NCBI GenBank assembly: GCA_030674185.1
Contig: JAPXFY010000026.1
Coordinates: 53,671,746-53,735,745 of the forward strand
Direction: 5' to 3'
From: Monoplex corrugatus
Lineage: Eukaryota > Mollusca > Gastropoda > Littorinimorpha > Ranellidae
Length of the DNA: 64,000 nucleotides
The translations under genes and the position numbers were made by a program. Each line of letters begins with the position of its first letter. Positions within the stretch are counted from its first letter, which is position 1. The notes under the pieces are model-generated. The model was given only the letters and a program-made list of their open reading frames with translations. It did not search any database and was not told the origin of the DNA. Below, piece by piece: positions 12,680 to 23,520 of this stretch.

Positions 12680-13748
12680 TTAACTCACTCGGTACGGAGA
12701 GTTTTTCCCCTTGCGTTTCCCCAGGGATGGCCCATTTTGAAGGGTTAGGAAAAAAATCATAAAAAATACAAAACATAAAGGAACAAAATGAAACTTTCAG
12801 ATCTGAATATTTACATGCTGGTTAGTTCATGCCAAAATATTGAAGTTCTTCCTTGAATTTTTCTTCTTCATGTGCCACGTTGAAAATACCCCAAATTTTG
12901 TGGTCAGGATCACCGTACAGTCACACACTTTGATCAGCTCCATGAACACACAGCCAAAGGTGAGAAGGTCTTTGTATGCACAAAACAACATGAATAAAGT
13001 AGACTTTGCTCAGGGTAAAAAAAAAAGATTATTAGTGATATTATATGAATAAATGTTACAAATTGTTACACAGGGGAGTTATGGGGGCGTGGCACTCAAA
13101 TGAGACATGCAGGCCACAAGAGCCAGAGAAGGACGCAAAGTGGGAGAAAAGCTAAAATCTTCGTGCCAGTCATGCTTTCATAAAGTGAATGAAAACTCCA
13201 TCAGGCATGCGACTCACTGTACTTGGCCTGCTGACTGCTCGCCTCTCGTGACGTGTACGCCCACCTCCCTTTCCCACTTCACTGTCGTCTGAAACTGGGT
13301 CACTGTCAGTACCTTCTTGATGGCAGCTTCCATCACTTGATACACTTTCACCATTATCTTCAGCATACTCCTCGATGTCCAATCCTTCAGTCTGAAGCAC
13401 TTCAATCACTTCAGCAGCAGTAAAACGCCGCCATCGCGATCTACTGTGTTCGAAAACTCGTACTCGCCTGCGACACCATTTTCGACATGAATGCAGATTA
13501 GCAAGTCATTCGGGGTGCCGAAGACAATCGCTTCCCGACGAGTGTAGTGTTACGGAATCTCACAAAAGTAACTTTCCACTTGACCCTTGACATGTTTGCA
13601 GTGACCACTGTGGCTATGGTAGGTATGCAGGCTCAAAAGGGGAGCGTCGAAAAAATTTTAATTATCGAAACCGCTATAGCGTTCCGTCGTACGCAACCGT
13701 GCCTTTCATCACGACCGCTATAGCGTTCCGTCGTACCGAGTGAGTTAA
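12680..13748. mobile_element. piggyBac-like TTAA element with 13-bp inverted ends
   Basis: Left end TTAACTCACTCGGTACG (12680-12696) is matched by its exact reverse complement at the right end (13732-13748): a TTAA target on both sides of a 13-bp perfect terminal inverted repeat. Two 22-bp subterminal direct repeats, 13671-13692 and 13715-13736, each contain the palindrome CGCTATAGCG and may be transposase-binding sites (inference). The interior carries a minus-strand transposase-like N-terminal remnant; the rest of a transposase is missing, so this is an internally deleted, non-autonomous copy about 1.07 kb long. TTAA duplication is shared by piggyBac and Kolobok; the acidic N-terminus favours piggyBac. 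Its ends differ from those of the fold-back MITEs, so it is a separate family. Confidence 0.75.
13170..13436 (-). pseudogene. piggyBac-type transposase N-terminus, remnant
   Basis: The minus-strand frame reads RRFTAAEVIEVLQ and then a strongly acidic stretch (EEYAEDNGESVSSDGS, DSDPVSDDSEVG), ending at a stop at 13170. A short basic/aromatic helix followed by an Asp/Ser/Glu-rich region is typical of piggyBac (PGBD) transposase N-termini; the catalytic DDD domain is absent. The same frame stays open upstream to about 13505 without an in-frame ATG. An ATG in a neighbouring frame near 13487 could have been the original start before an indel. It lies inside TTAA-bounded inverted repeats. The assignment rests on composition and context, not on a catalytic motif. 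Confidence 0.5.
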
Positions 13749-14271
13749 TACTGTTACAATCAATTCAAAGAAATGACTTTGTGAAACGAAGAATAAATCA
13801 TCGCAAGTAGCTTACAAAGCGCAGAACCCAATTTGCATTACTTTTAAAAGCAGCTGTTCACAACTAGGAGGAAACTGTCATTAATGTTTAATTGCTTAAC
13901 TGTTCAGTTGTACTGATGTATTGTTCAGTTGTTCAAATGTTCAGTCTTAAACATTGTGTACAATGTTGTATAAAATGTTTATGACCCAACATTTCATTTG
14001 ATGAAATTAATGGTCAATTCCAGATACCTGCAACCAATCCACAGGTGGGTACCATTGCTTTTTTCCCCATCCCCCCCCCCCCCCCCACCTCCCCAGCCCC
14101 AAAACGAACAGAAACACAGTACATCAATGTATTTCATGCACCTTTGTTTTTCTAAGTATTGTACATGTAGATCTACAGTCAAAACACATAAAACTATCCA
14201 AATCCACTTTTGTCATTCAAAGACAAACATAATCATTATTGGAAATCGAACATAAAGCCATCAATGAGAGA

Positions 14272-14274
<3 letters not shown>
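13749..14274. other. Intergenic DNA with a C-run
   Basis: No gene is seen. A run of about 17 C at 14071-14087 is followed by CACCTCCCC, a polypurine/polypyrimidine tract. Confidence 0.5.
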
Positions 14275-14650
<376 letters not shown>

Positions 14651-14789
14651 CATGCATGCGTGTATGTGCATGTGTTCACACATGCAAGTGTCTATGTATG
14701 TGTGCATACACATGTGTGCACACATGCAGATGTGCATAGTTTCTTTTTTTAACTACACTGCATGACAGAACGTTTAATTTTCCTTGATT

Positions 14790-15230
14790 GTCTATCACAT
14801 TTAACCTTCATCAATCAACATTTTCAAGTGAGCACAGATCAATATTAGGTCATCCCAGATCATCAATCACTGATATGACACTACATACCAAACATCACAA
14901 TGATCCCAGTTCATTCACTTATTCCACATCAATCCAATATTGGTGCAATGCCAGATCATTCAACATTAAAATGATTATGAATCTCCTAACTTTACAATGA
15001 CCCCAGGTCACAACATATCAAAGTGATCACAAATCAATCAATATGAAAATTATCACAAATAATATCTTATCATAAGATATTTATGAAGTTTCAAGTGACC
15101 CCAACATAAAATGATCTTAAATCACCCCCACAATGATGATCCCAGATCATTAAAACCGAACAATTTAAAATCACCTGACTTTAAGGTGATTATAAATCAC
15201 CCAGTGTAGTTCACAAGACACACACGTGAA
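14790..15230. repeat. Degenerate GATCAT-rich array next to the DIPK1 3' end
   Basis: Variants of CCCAGATCATTCA and TGATCCCAGATCAT recur at loose spacing of roughly 25-35 bp. It may be an old minisatellite inside or just past the DIPK1 3' UTR. The period is not firm. Confidence 0.4.
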
Positions 15231-15263
15231 CCCAGATCTCCAAAAGCTGATGTCATCCTCAAA

Positions 15264-15836
15264 TCACCGGAAATTGATGTTTTTAATGCGATCCCACAAA
15301 ATGGTTTTCAGATCAGTTATCAATATAACGTGGCTCATATCGATGGACTGGCCATAAATAATCAAGTGTGAACAGCGCTCCAGAAGGCGTTCCAAGGTGA
15401 TCCGAATCTTCTCTGGCGAGTCAAACAGAACATACTCCTTCAACATGAGACATGCCTGCCACAATGTTGGCTTAGTTACCTCCCCTGTGCAACGCTGCTG
15501 TAAGGTGTCACACACAGTTGTGCAGTAACTGGAGTAGTGACAGTGGTGATCATGGGTGCAGGTTTGATTCTCCAATTCATTCGCTAGCATGGTGCTGGAT
15601 AAAATGTGCCTGGCATCTGTCACCAATGCCTCATGATTATTGGTGTAACCTATAAAGGAGGGCTTGACATCACACATGAAGAATTTGATGTGGTTGTCCT
15701 CATAAATATCAAACATGAGGTCAAGGACACCCACAGCAATTTTGGCACGCTGCTCCCAAGTGGGTAGGAACCAGCGGTAAGCGTTGGCTGAGAGTACGTG
15801 GAGAGGGAAGGTGTCTTTGTTGTACAAGTTGTTGTT
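15264..15836 (-). CDS. DIPK1 family gene, terminal exon (kinase-like lobe)
   Basis: This 573-nt exon encodes the last 190 residues and a TGA stop. The acceptor is AACAG|AAC at 15837-15838; the exon begins in phase 0 and follows the PD end of the preceding exon. Visible family features: WFLPTWEQRAKIAVGVLD, matching the conserved PxWxxRAKIAxGLL helix; FFMCDVKPSFIGY, whose Asp takes the place of the kinase catalytic-loop Asp; LVTDARHIL, at the DFG-equivalent position; a Cys cluster (CTHDHHCHYSSYCTTVC and CTGEV); and a C-terminal segment ending LITDLKTILWDRI, like the LxxLKTLLW of vertebrate DIPK1A. The frame is intact with no stops. The Cys pattern suits an oxidising ER lumen. I am confident of the family but not of orthology to DIPK1A, B or C. 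Confidence 0.92.
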   Translation of the reverse strand, partial: NNNLYNKDTFPLHVLSANAYRWFLPTWEQRAKIAVGVLDLMFDIYEDNHIKFFMCDVKPSFIGYTNNHEALVTDARHILSSTMLANELENQTCTHDHHCHYSSYCTTVCDTLQQRCTGEVTKPTLWQACLMLKEYVLFDSPEKIRITLERLLERCSHLIIYGQSIDMSHVILITDLKTILWDRIKNINFR

Positions 15837-15880
15837 CTGTTGATGAAATAATCATAAACACTGTACAGAATGTAAAATAT

Positions 15881-15953
15881 TTACACACACACGCACACAC
15901 ACACGCACACGCACACGCACACACACACGCACACGACACACACACACACATAC
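15881..15953. repeat. (CA)n/(CACG)n microsatellite in intron 5
   Basis: Alternating CA with scattered CG steps, about 45 bp from the acceptor of the terminal DIPK1 exon. Confidence 0.93.
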
Positions 15954-15982
15954 ACATGCCATCAAAATAAATTATTATATCA

Positions 15983-16150
15983 CTGAAGCAAGAAAGTGAA
16001 CTGAATGCTGATGGCAAAGCAAAAGAAAGCAGGAGATTACTGAACAAGAAAGTGAACTGAATGCTGATGGCAAAGCAAAAGAAAGCAGGAGATTACTGAA
16101 CAAGAAAGTGAACTGAATGCTGATGGCAAAGCAAAAGAAAGCAGGAGGTT
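15983..16150. repeat. 56-57-bp tandem repeat, 3 units
   Basis: Three near-identical units starting AGAAAGTGAACTGAATGCTG, at 15990, 16047 and 16103. Confidence 0.95.
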
Positions 16151-16212
16151 ATCAGAATCAATTCAAATTAAATTCAACTAAGTTTGCACCAATGTAAATT
16201 CTCTACTGGTTG

Positions 16213-16275
16213 GAGACTTACACATGAAAGTTACACAGTCCACGAGACTTACACATGAAAGTTACACAGTTCACA
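16213..16275. repeat. About 31-bp tandem duplication
   Basis: GAGACTTACACATGAAAGTT plus ACACAGT is present twice in a row. Confidence 0.85.
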
Positions 16276-16549
16276 AACTAGGAAGCCACGCTCAATAATT
16301 TCACATCAGAATCAGGCTAGATAAAATATGTATGTCTACTGAACTAGCATTTAAGCTCATCCCTAAACACATAATTAATACATCTTGTCTTGGTCTCTGT
16401 TTTCTTTCAGAAATGATGACTTGATTACAGACTAGCCCTTACGTGAGAGGAGATGGGGAGACAAAATCAAACGTTCAACGTTTACTTTTACTAGCTGATA
16501 GATTATGATAATAAAAAAAAACTGGACACTAAGCTTTTTTCATATCTGT

Positions 16550-16765
16550 AATGAGGCCTAGTTAGCATAGAGGTAAAACATTAGTCTTCCAATCTGACTT
16601 CAAGAGTTTATATCTGTGTGAATCTCGCCTGAACAAAACTTTGCATGCACTGCATCCAGTCTTCCTAAAGTTAGAGAAGGTAAAACAACAAGAGAGAAAG
16701 ATGGTATCATCCTCATAACATTAACCCCGAGAAAAGTTGAGGTCTCTTCTACCTCACTTCACTTT
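16550..16765 (+). mobile_element. tRNA-derived SINE (SINE-B), copy 1
   Basis: Starts GGCCTAGTTAGCATAGAGG (A-box-like), with a degenerate B-box about 40 bp on. The body (TTCCTAAAGTTAGAGAAGG, CGAGAAAAGTTGAGGTCT) matches the copy at 58693-58935. Confidence 0.6.
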
Positions 16766-16790
16766 GACCTGAGAGTTATAGGAAAAGCCT

Positions 16791-17283
16791 CTTCCTTTTT
16801 AACTATAAAGAGGGAGATCAAATAATCAATATTATTGTTAGTGAGAAAAGCCTCTTCCTTTTTAACTATAAAGAGGGAGATCAAATAATCAATATTATTG
16901 TTAGTGAGAAAAGCCTCTTCCTTTTTAACTATAAAGAGGGAGATCAAATAATCAATATTATTGTTAGTGAGAAAAGCCTCTTCCTTTTTAACTATAAAGA
17001 GGGAGATCAAATAATCAATATTATTGTTAGTGAGAAAAGCCTCTTCCTTTTTAACTATAAAGAGGGAGATCAAATAATCAATATTATTGTTAGTGAGAAA
17101 AGCCTCCTCGTTTTTACCTATAAAGAAGGAGATCAAATAATCAATATTATTGTTAGTGGGAAAAGCCTCTTCCTTTTTACCTATAAAGAGAGAGATCAAA
17201 TCATCAATATTACTGTTAGTGGGAAAAGCCTCTTCCTTTTTACCTATAAAGAGGGAGATCAAATAATCAATATCATTGTTAGT
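16791..17283. repeat. 63-bp minisatellite, 8 units, with a long open frame
   Basis: Eight units of 63 bp (GAAAAGCCTCTTCC, AACTATAAAGAGGGAGATC, AATAATCAATATTATTG). The period is exactly 21 codons, so the minus-strand frame stays open for 176 codons with a 21-residue repeat (EEAFLTNNNIDYLISLFIVK). It lies in DIPK1 intron 5 on the coding strand, but no splice sites frame it. I regard it as non-coding. Homogeneity is highest in the five left-hand units. Confidence 0.93.
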
Positions 17284-17452
17284 AAGCAAATAGTCATAAT
17301 TCAGAAACTTAAAAACACAATTCTAATTTCTATTCATGGGCACTTACAACTATGCAGGGTATTCACGCCATATGTTTTTATATGATTATGTGTTCAGAAC
17401 ACAAAAATGAAAATTGTTTCACTGATATGATTAATATTACAAGTAGAGCCAG

Positions 17453-17948
17453 ACTAATGGGTAACTGAAGGCATCTTTGACAGCAGACTAATGCGTAACT
17501 GAAGACATCTTTGACAGCAGACTAATGGGTAACTAAAGATCTTTGACAGCAGACTATTGGGTAACTGAAGACATCTTTGACAGCAGATTAATGGGTAACT
17601 GAAGACATCTTTGACAGCAGACTAATGGGTAACTAAAGATCTTTGACAGCAGACTAATGGGTAACTGAAGACATCTTTGACAGCAGACTAATGGGTAACT
17701 GAAGACATCTTTGACAGCAGACTAATGGGTAACTAAAGATCTTTGACAGCAGACTAATGGGTAACTGAAGACATCTTTGACAGCAGACTAATGGGTAACT
17801 GAAGACATCTTTGACAGCAGACTAATGGGTACCTGAAAACATGTTTTAGAGTGGATTAACTGGTAACTCAAGACATCTTTTAGAGTGAACTAACTGGTAA
17901 CTGAAGACATCTTTTAGAGTGAAGTAACTGGTACCTGAAGACATCTTT
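17453..17948. repeat. 34/32-bp satellite with an A-A-B higher-order pattern
   Basis: Units A (GACTAATGGGTAACTGAAGA + CATCTTTGACAGCA, 34 bp) and B (a 2-bp-shorter form containing AACTAAAGATC, 32 bp) alternate A-A-B-A-A-B-A-A-B-A-A. Four diverged units (CATCTTTTAGAGTG type) close the right end. The three-unit period is 100 bp. Confidence 0.93.
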
Positions 17949-18254
17949 TACTATAAATGTCCACTGATTGGTGCTGACAGAAAATTTCAGCAGCCTCTCA
18001 CAAGAAGACTGAAAATGCATGTCATTGCCACCCTGTAGACGTTGTTTCTTCACTATTTCTAACAGCAAAATCAGGAAACAAACATCACGATGATAATGAG
18101 AACCTGTCGCCTATAACCCAGTAAAAGACAACAGAGAAACAGAGGACACAGAGAGAGCTGTCTGTGCTCACCCAAGAACAGCATGGCTGAAGGAGCAAAG
18201 ACTGACCTACAGATTGATTGACTGATCGTTGGTAAGGTTTCCCTGTAACCTCGA

Positions 18255-18665
18255 GGTCACACGGGCTGGTTGATCTTTTTGTTAAAGCCATGGACTCAAG
18301 ATCAAAATATCTGAAGTTCAATCCCAGTCTGCGGCATTAACCCTTTGACTCCCACACCATATCCACCAACAGCGGAAAGCTGGTGGATAGGGTAAGGGAA
18401 TCAAAGGCTTAAGCTTTTGCAGGAGTCAAAGTTAAAAACTGGCCTGACCACTGCCCATCTTAATGCTTCCATCAGTCTGGTGGTGTCAACTTATGGGTTC
18501 GTAAGTCCCTCTCCCCACCCCCCTCATTTCAAGACCTAGCCCGTCCATACAGTTTTGCGCAGGCTCAGGGAGTCTGCCACGTAACTACAAGCAGGCCTGG
18601 GTGGAACATATGTAAAAATGTTCAAGCATGATGAATCCTCTGAACAAACTCCCAAGTAAACTTGA
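18255..18665 (+). mobile_element. SINE-A, copy 2, split by a MITE
   Basis: The tRNA-like head has a B-box-like AAGTTCAATCCC near 18315, and the SINE-A body (CTTCCATCAGTCTGGTGG, CATTTCAAGACCT) continues after 18436. The two parts align continuously with the copy at 4006-4270 if 18337-18435 is removed. Confidence 0.7.
18337..18435. mobile_element. TTAA fold-back MITE, copy C, inserted in SINE-A
   Basis: It begins TTAACCCTTTGACTCCC and ends AGGAGTCAAAGTTAA. The flanking sequence GCGGCA|TTAA ... TTAA|AAACTGGCCTG corresponds to the uninterrupted GCAACATTAAAAATGG of the SINE at 4 kb, so the TTAA duplication can be read against an empty site. Confidence 0.85.
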
Positions 18666-18924
18666 AGCAAACTGAGGGGTCATAGAGGAGTAAAATGTGG
18701 AAAGCTCTACTTCTCTCATGGTCAGCACTATGAGGATAGTGTCCATCTTATCTCCCTTGTTGATTTACTTTCCATGTCTCAAAAGAGGACAGGGCCCACA
18801 TACAACTGGGTGGACTGGTGAGGTTAAGTTTAATCAAGCATGACTGTCAAATGGATTTGTATACATGTATAGTTATATTTCAATTTTGTGAAAAGAAAGG
18901 GGAATCAAATAGTCCCCTTTAACA

Positions 18925-18997
18925 CTAGACCGCAAAATCAATGAATTTTACTCTAAGACTACTCAATCAAATAATTTATTTTATGCTGTATTATTTA
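18925..18997. repeat. Ancient degenerate 33-bp array, left part
   Basis: Carries ACTACTCAATCAAATAATT-type units that resume after 19450; the array is interrupted by a LINE family 2 fragment. Confidence 0.5.
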
Positions 18998-19450
18998 AGG
19001 CAAAGATACTGAAAACAATCATGACATCTTAATTAATAAAATTCCTTTAGAAAATGTTAAAAGATTTTAAATAACTTGGTTCTGTAAAAACTGATGATGA
19101 AACCTGCTCTAAAGACATCAAAATAAGAATTGGAATAGCGAAGTAAAAAATGGTCCAACTCAACAATATCTGGAAAAGACAGAGGCATACCAAATGGCCT
19201 GAAAATTATATTGGCCTTGTGTCACAAAGCAAGAACACAGACCTCATGGCAACCATTTTTCAAGGAAAAAAACAGAGGCAGAAAGGAAGAAAGGCAGACC
19301 TCCAATTTCATACATCGAGAACATAACCAACATCAATGGCCTAAACATTCAAGAAGCTGTCCACAAATGTCAATACAGAGTGGTTTGGAGGGAGGTAGCG
19401 GTGTCAAAGAATGCAGCGGCCAACACTGAACCCAGTGACGCTGACAGGTG
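18998..19450 (+). pseudogene. LINE family 2, 3' fragment
   Basis: Matches 2880-3535 closely (GGCAAAGATACTGAAAACAA, CATCGAGAACATAACCAACA, then GTGACGCTGACAGG at the end) with a central deletion. It encodes only fragments of the C-terminal region after the RT. No intact frame. Confidence 0.8.
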
Positions 19451-19945
19451 AGAGAGATGAGACTATTTCATCAAATAATTTACTTCAATGCTAGTCTATT
19501 CAATTAAATGATAAATACTTGACAACTCCATCAAAGATATGATTTTAGTACTAGACTACTCAGTCAAATAACAGAAGCCTATTCAATCAAATCTTTAACT
19601 TTATGTGAGATTATTAGTCAAACAACACTCAATCAAATAATTAGCTTTAATACTACCAATATCCTAAATTACTGTTTAATATAAACAATCAAATTATCAA
19701 TTTTAATACTAGATTAATACCAAAAGTATTCACTCAAATAATTAACTTCAATACTACACTACTTAAAGAAATAATACTAGATAACTCAATGAAATAATCA
19801 CCTTTAACAGCAGAAAACTCCACCAAATACACAATTTTAATCATACTAACCAGTTGCTCAAATAATCAACTGGAACACTATACTCCTCAGTCAAATTTAT
19901 ATCTTTTACAGTAGGCAACTCAATCACATAATTAACTTTAATCGT
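19451..19945. repeat. Ancient degenerate 33-bp array, right part
   Basis: About 14 loosely conserved units of roughly 33 bp with the theme ACTCAATCAAATAATTAACT + TTAATACTAG. Divergence between units is high. Confidence 0.6.
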
Positions 19946-20206
19946 CTTCTTTTTTTTTTCTTTTGTCTGTCCCCTTGTACTACTATTGGTGTTGCAGGGA
20001 CAAAGAGCTGACAGTCAAAAGCAAGCTGGAAGGTCTAAAAGGAAAAATGGCTGTGTGATGTCAAAGTTTCCTTTACATCATCAATCTAAGTTTTCTTTGT
20101 CTGATTCTTGCTTTGAATCCAGACATCTTTTTGTTATATGCTTCTTGCACCAGCTGGTCAGATGACCAAACTTGATGGTGAATAAGATGGTGGATTACCT
20201 CTCTTG

Positions 20207-20590
20207 TCATCATCATTATCATGTGCCCTGCTCCATGGCACTGGCGATCATGGCCCTCCATATGTATCTATCCCTTGTTGCCGCAAGTACATCTTCCACC
20301 CTCTCAGTCCTCAACCACCCTGCAAGTCTGTCCAGTATTTTCTCTCTGGGTCTACCTGGCACTCTCTTTCCCTCCACCTTTCCTGTTGTGACCAGGTGCT
20401 CTAATTCCCCTTTTCTCATAAAATGGCCTATAAATGTTGCCTGGCTTTTCCCAATCTTCCTTATCAATGATCTTCTTGTGTCTGCCTCCTTCAAGACTGT
20501 CTCGTTCATTTCTTTGCTGTCCATGGAACTCGCAACATTCTTCTTAGAAACCACATTTCAGATGCCTCAATCTTGTTCTGGCTTTCCTCT
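20207..20590 (-). pseudogene. LINE family 1 (RTE-like), 3' fragment
   Basis: The minus-strand frame carries the C-terminal tail shared by all family 1 copies: KSQATFIGHFMRKGELEHLV, GKRVPGRPREKILD, then RDRYIWRAMIASAM and the stop, followed by a (TGATGA)-type tail at the left edge. A 4-bp deletion against other copies shifts the frame near 20510. It lies next to DIPK1 exon 5 (20639) within intron 5. Confidence 0.85.
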
Positions 20591-20638
20591 ATCAACTTAA
20601 ATAACAAGATTTAACAGACAACTTGATTAAACACTTAC

Positions 20639-20779
20639 GTCAGGATACTGGAAACCAAACACACCGCCACAGGTTCCATTGAGGGTGGGAAAGATGATGC
20701 TGTGTTGAAAGATAAAGATGACCAGGAATTCTCTGTTGTGTATTAATCTCCATAAGGACTGAGCTTCTCCTAGGGACAA
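20639..20779 (-). CDS. DIPK1 family gene, exon 5 (EF-hand second half)
   Basis: A 141-nt, 47-codon exon in phase 0 at both ends; acceptor TTTCAG|TTG and donor GAC|GTAAGT. It encodes LSLGEAQSLWRLIHNREFL, the second half of the family EF-hand loop (L-S-x-x-E) plus the conserved helix that matches LxEAKSxWALLQxNEFLL of vertebrate members, then a hydrophobic strand and NGTCGGVFGF. The NGT is a potential luminal N-glycosylation site. With exon 4 the loop reads D-F-N-E-D-G-K | L-S-L-G-E, a complete 12-position calcium loop with acceptor residues at 1, 3, 5 and 12. Confidence 0.92.
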
Positions 20780-20819
20780 CTGAAACGAAGTACCGTTGTG
20801 ATTAAAGCTGGTGCTGTAG

Positions 20820-21035
20820 AGACAGACAGACAGACAGACAGAGAGATAGAGACAGAGAGAGAGTGTGCACGCGCGCGCGTGTGACAGACAGACAGACAGA
20901 GATAGTGAGAGAGAGTGCGTGCATGCGTGCGTGTGTGTGTGCATGCGTGCGTGCATGTGTGTGTGTGTGTGCATGTGTGTGCCTGCACGCATACGTGCAT
21001 GCGTATGTGCATTCGTGCGTGCTTGTGTGTGGTGG
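20820..21035. repeat. (CAGA)n then (GT)n/(GCGT)n microsatellite
   Basis: CAGA and GAGA repeats pass into mixed GT/GCGT repeats. Starts about 40 bp from the acceptor of exon 5. Confidence 0.9.
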
Positions 21036-21314
21036 TCATAACTGTAATGTCTATTCACAAAAGTGATTCCAGAACAAAGAAAGAAAAAAAAAAAGGGGGG
21101 GGGGGGGGTATAGGCATGGAAGAGGGATAAAGGGAATGCTTGCACATCATCAATATTACAAAAAATGGAAGTAGAAAAAAAAAACTACTTAAAAGTAGGG
21201 AGGGAAAAACTAATAACACTTTCACTTATATCATACAGAGCAAACAGGCCACATCAAAAGCACACTCGTTGCACTTTACGGGAATACAACAATGCACCTG
21301 CAACATTCACCGAG

Positions 21315-21386
21315 GATGCTGAGCTAGGGTACACTCAACCTGCTAGGCATATGACTCTTGACCCAAGTTGTCATCCTGCATCACAA

Positions 21387-21454
<68 letters not shown>

Positions 21455-21522
21455 TACTGAATCACAGTACACTCAGCCTGTGAGGCATGTGACCTTTAAC
21501 CCAAGTTGTTATCCTTCCTCTG

Positions 21523-21616
<94 letters not shown>

Positions 21617-21620
21617 CACA

Positions 21621-21695
<75 letters not shown>
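21315..21695 (+). repeat. Two copies of dispersed repeat R3, each followed by (CA)n
   Basis: The core TACACTCA-CCTG-AGGCAT-TGAC-CCCAAGTTGT-ATCCT occurs at about 21330 and 21468. Each copy runs straight into a (CA)n tract (21388-21450 and 21531-21693, the second with a TCTCTC lead-in). Related cores lie at 61205 and 61305. The microsatellite appears to be part of the mobile unit. Confidence 0.6.
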
Positions 21696-21699
21696 CTAA

Positions 21700-22374
21700 C
21701 AAATGAAACTACTGAATTTAATTAATGAACTGGCTATGAACTATTACCCTAACACAAGAAAGAATAATGTCTGACTGTTTCTGAATTTCCGCAGACACAC
21801 CATGTTCCTGGCGCATTGTGTTTTGAATGCGTAAAGTTTCCATCTATACATAAGGGATCCTATAAATCTGCTGACATTAAACTGCTTAGTAATTTTGCTG
21901 ATTACAAAGTTCATGTTAAAAAGTTCGTGTTATTGCTATTATACTTTTATCTGGGAACTGCTTCCAAACACAGATGTCCACTAACGTTTGTGCAAGGAAA
22001 GAGACATCAGTATACTGTTTTGATTTTGGTGAGAACTTAGCCCCTTGTTTGGAAGCCCTGTCAACTATATCATCACAATGAAAAGAACAATGGGATGGTT
22101 TCCAGCAGAAAGTAATATCAGTGCCTCCTAAGAATAAAAGTATGAATCAATTGACTAATTTCTATTGTCATTTCAGACCCTGTCTGTAATTTGAATTATT
22201 CAAGAGCTGATTCTTAATCAACACAAAAAAGTCACTATCTGACCCTTAATTTAATTTCAGGTTCTAAAATATTTTCAACTGTAGTGTTTCTTCACAGAAA
22301 GTTAGCAGAGGTGACTTTTTTTTGTTCATCAAGTGGCAATACCTTGATTTCATTGTATGTATGAAGACAGAAGG
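21700..22374. other. Intron 4 sequence, nothing recognised
   Basis: No tandem array, transposon end or conserved frame is seen between the R3/(CA)n block and the Jockey-like remnant. Confidence 0.45.
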
Positions 22375-23520
22375 CATGCGCTGGAACACCAAGTCCAAGT
22401 TTGAAACCTTTACAGTCTAACCTCTCCAGTTCTTTAATTGTTTTGGTGCACTAAAGAAAATTTCTCGGGCATAAATCTTGTCCCCATGGTTGCTTGCAAA
22501 CTATTTGAAGATATTTAAACTTTTTTTTTATTTTTGTTATAAAGTATTTGATATGCCGATTCCTAGATTATTTAACTGTAAGGAAATCTCCTATGAATTT
22601 AACTGACTCCTTATACTGAAGAAAATAACATTTCTAAACAACACAATCTTTGTTTTCTCCATAGATACATGCAGGTCATTTTCTGTCATATATTGTGCTA
22701 CCTTCTCAAGTTCCAGCTGATACAATTTGCATGTATAATCAATACAGCAAAAAGGAGTTTTCCTTTTCACATTCAACTGCATCCACATGCATAAATCATC
22801 AGCATATTGAATTAAAAGTATAGTTTAGATATTTTTCTTGGTAAGTCATGCATTAATATCATTAACATCGTGAAGAAAAGAGGAGCTATAACAAATCCCT
22901 TTGTGATACCCATTTGAAGAGTGTCTTTGGTAAAAGACACATTTTCAATGCTTGTTTGAAATACCCAAGTTTTCTAGAAAACATCTAACACAATCATAAA
23001 CATGCCCTGTCAGCCCAAGACATTTTAATCTGAGTAATAAACAAGAGCACCACATCTGGTTGTATGCTTCAGTTATGTCAAAAAATGTTGCTCAAGCACT
23101 TTGACATTTTGCAAATTGTTGGTTTATCTAAGTGGTTAGTTTATTAAGAGTTCCATGGCTGACTTGCCTTTTCAAAATCCTGCCTGAATCAAGGGTATTA
23201 CGTCATTCTTTTCACACAAGTGCATCATTCTGTTTAAAATAATTTTCTCCATCAATGAGATGTTGTTGCAACTGACCTGCAATTGTTCAGTTCAGTACTG
23301 CATTTATGTGGTCTAAGTATATAAACCACTGTTGTTTGCTTCCAATAGTCAGGCATTTTGCCACTGTCCCAGCATCTTTTTTATTTAATACATCATACAC
23401 AAAGATTATTAAATTTTCCAGGAAATTTTTCAGCATCTGATTTAAAACTGCATCCAATCCAACGGATGTATTTTTACTTGGAAATGATTTAACAGCCTCT
23501 TTTATTTCTTGGAAATGATT
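22375..23520 (-). pseudogene. Jockey/CR1-like LINE reverse-transcriptase remnant 1
   Basis: Broken minus-strand frames follow RT order from high to low coordinates: a KxxAMELLxNKL-type segment near 23150, an alpha-helical MSKCLSNIF region, a VxQRDL-like segment near 22910, and then ELEKVAQYMTENDLHVSMEK followed by KTKIVLF near 22655-22700, the conserved LxxWxxxNxLxxNxxKTxxxxF region after the YxDD box. Many stops. The clade is inferred from the KTKxxxF motif style. Confidence 0.6.

Noticed and set aside
20207..20590. LINE fragment beside exon 5 as an extra DIPK1 exon
   Set aside because: Its frame matches the LINE family 1 C-terminus, and exon 5 has its own donor at 20638 that joins in phase to the terminal exon.
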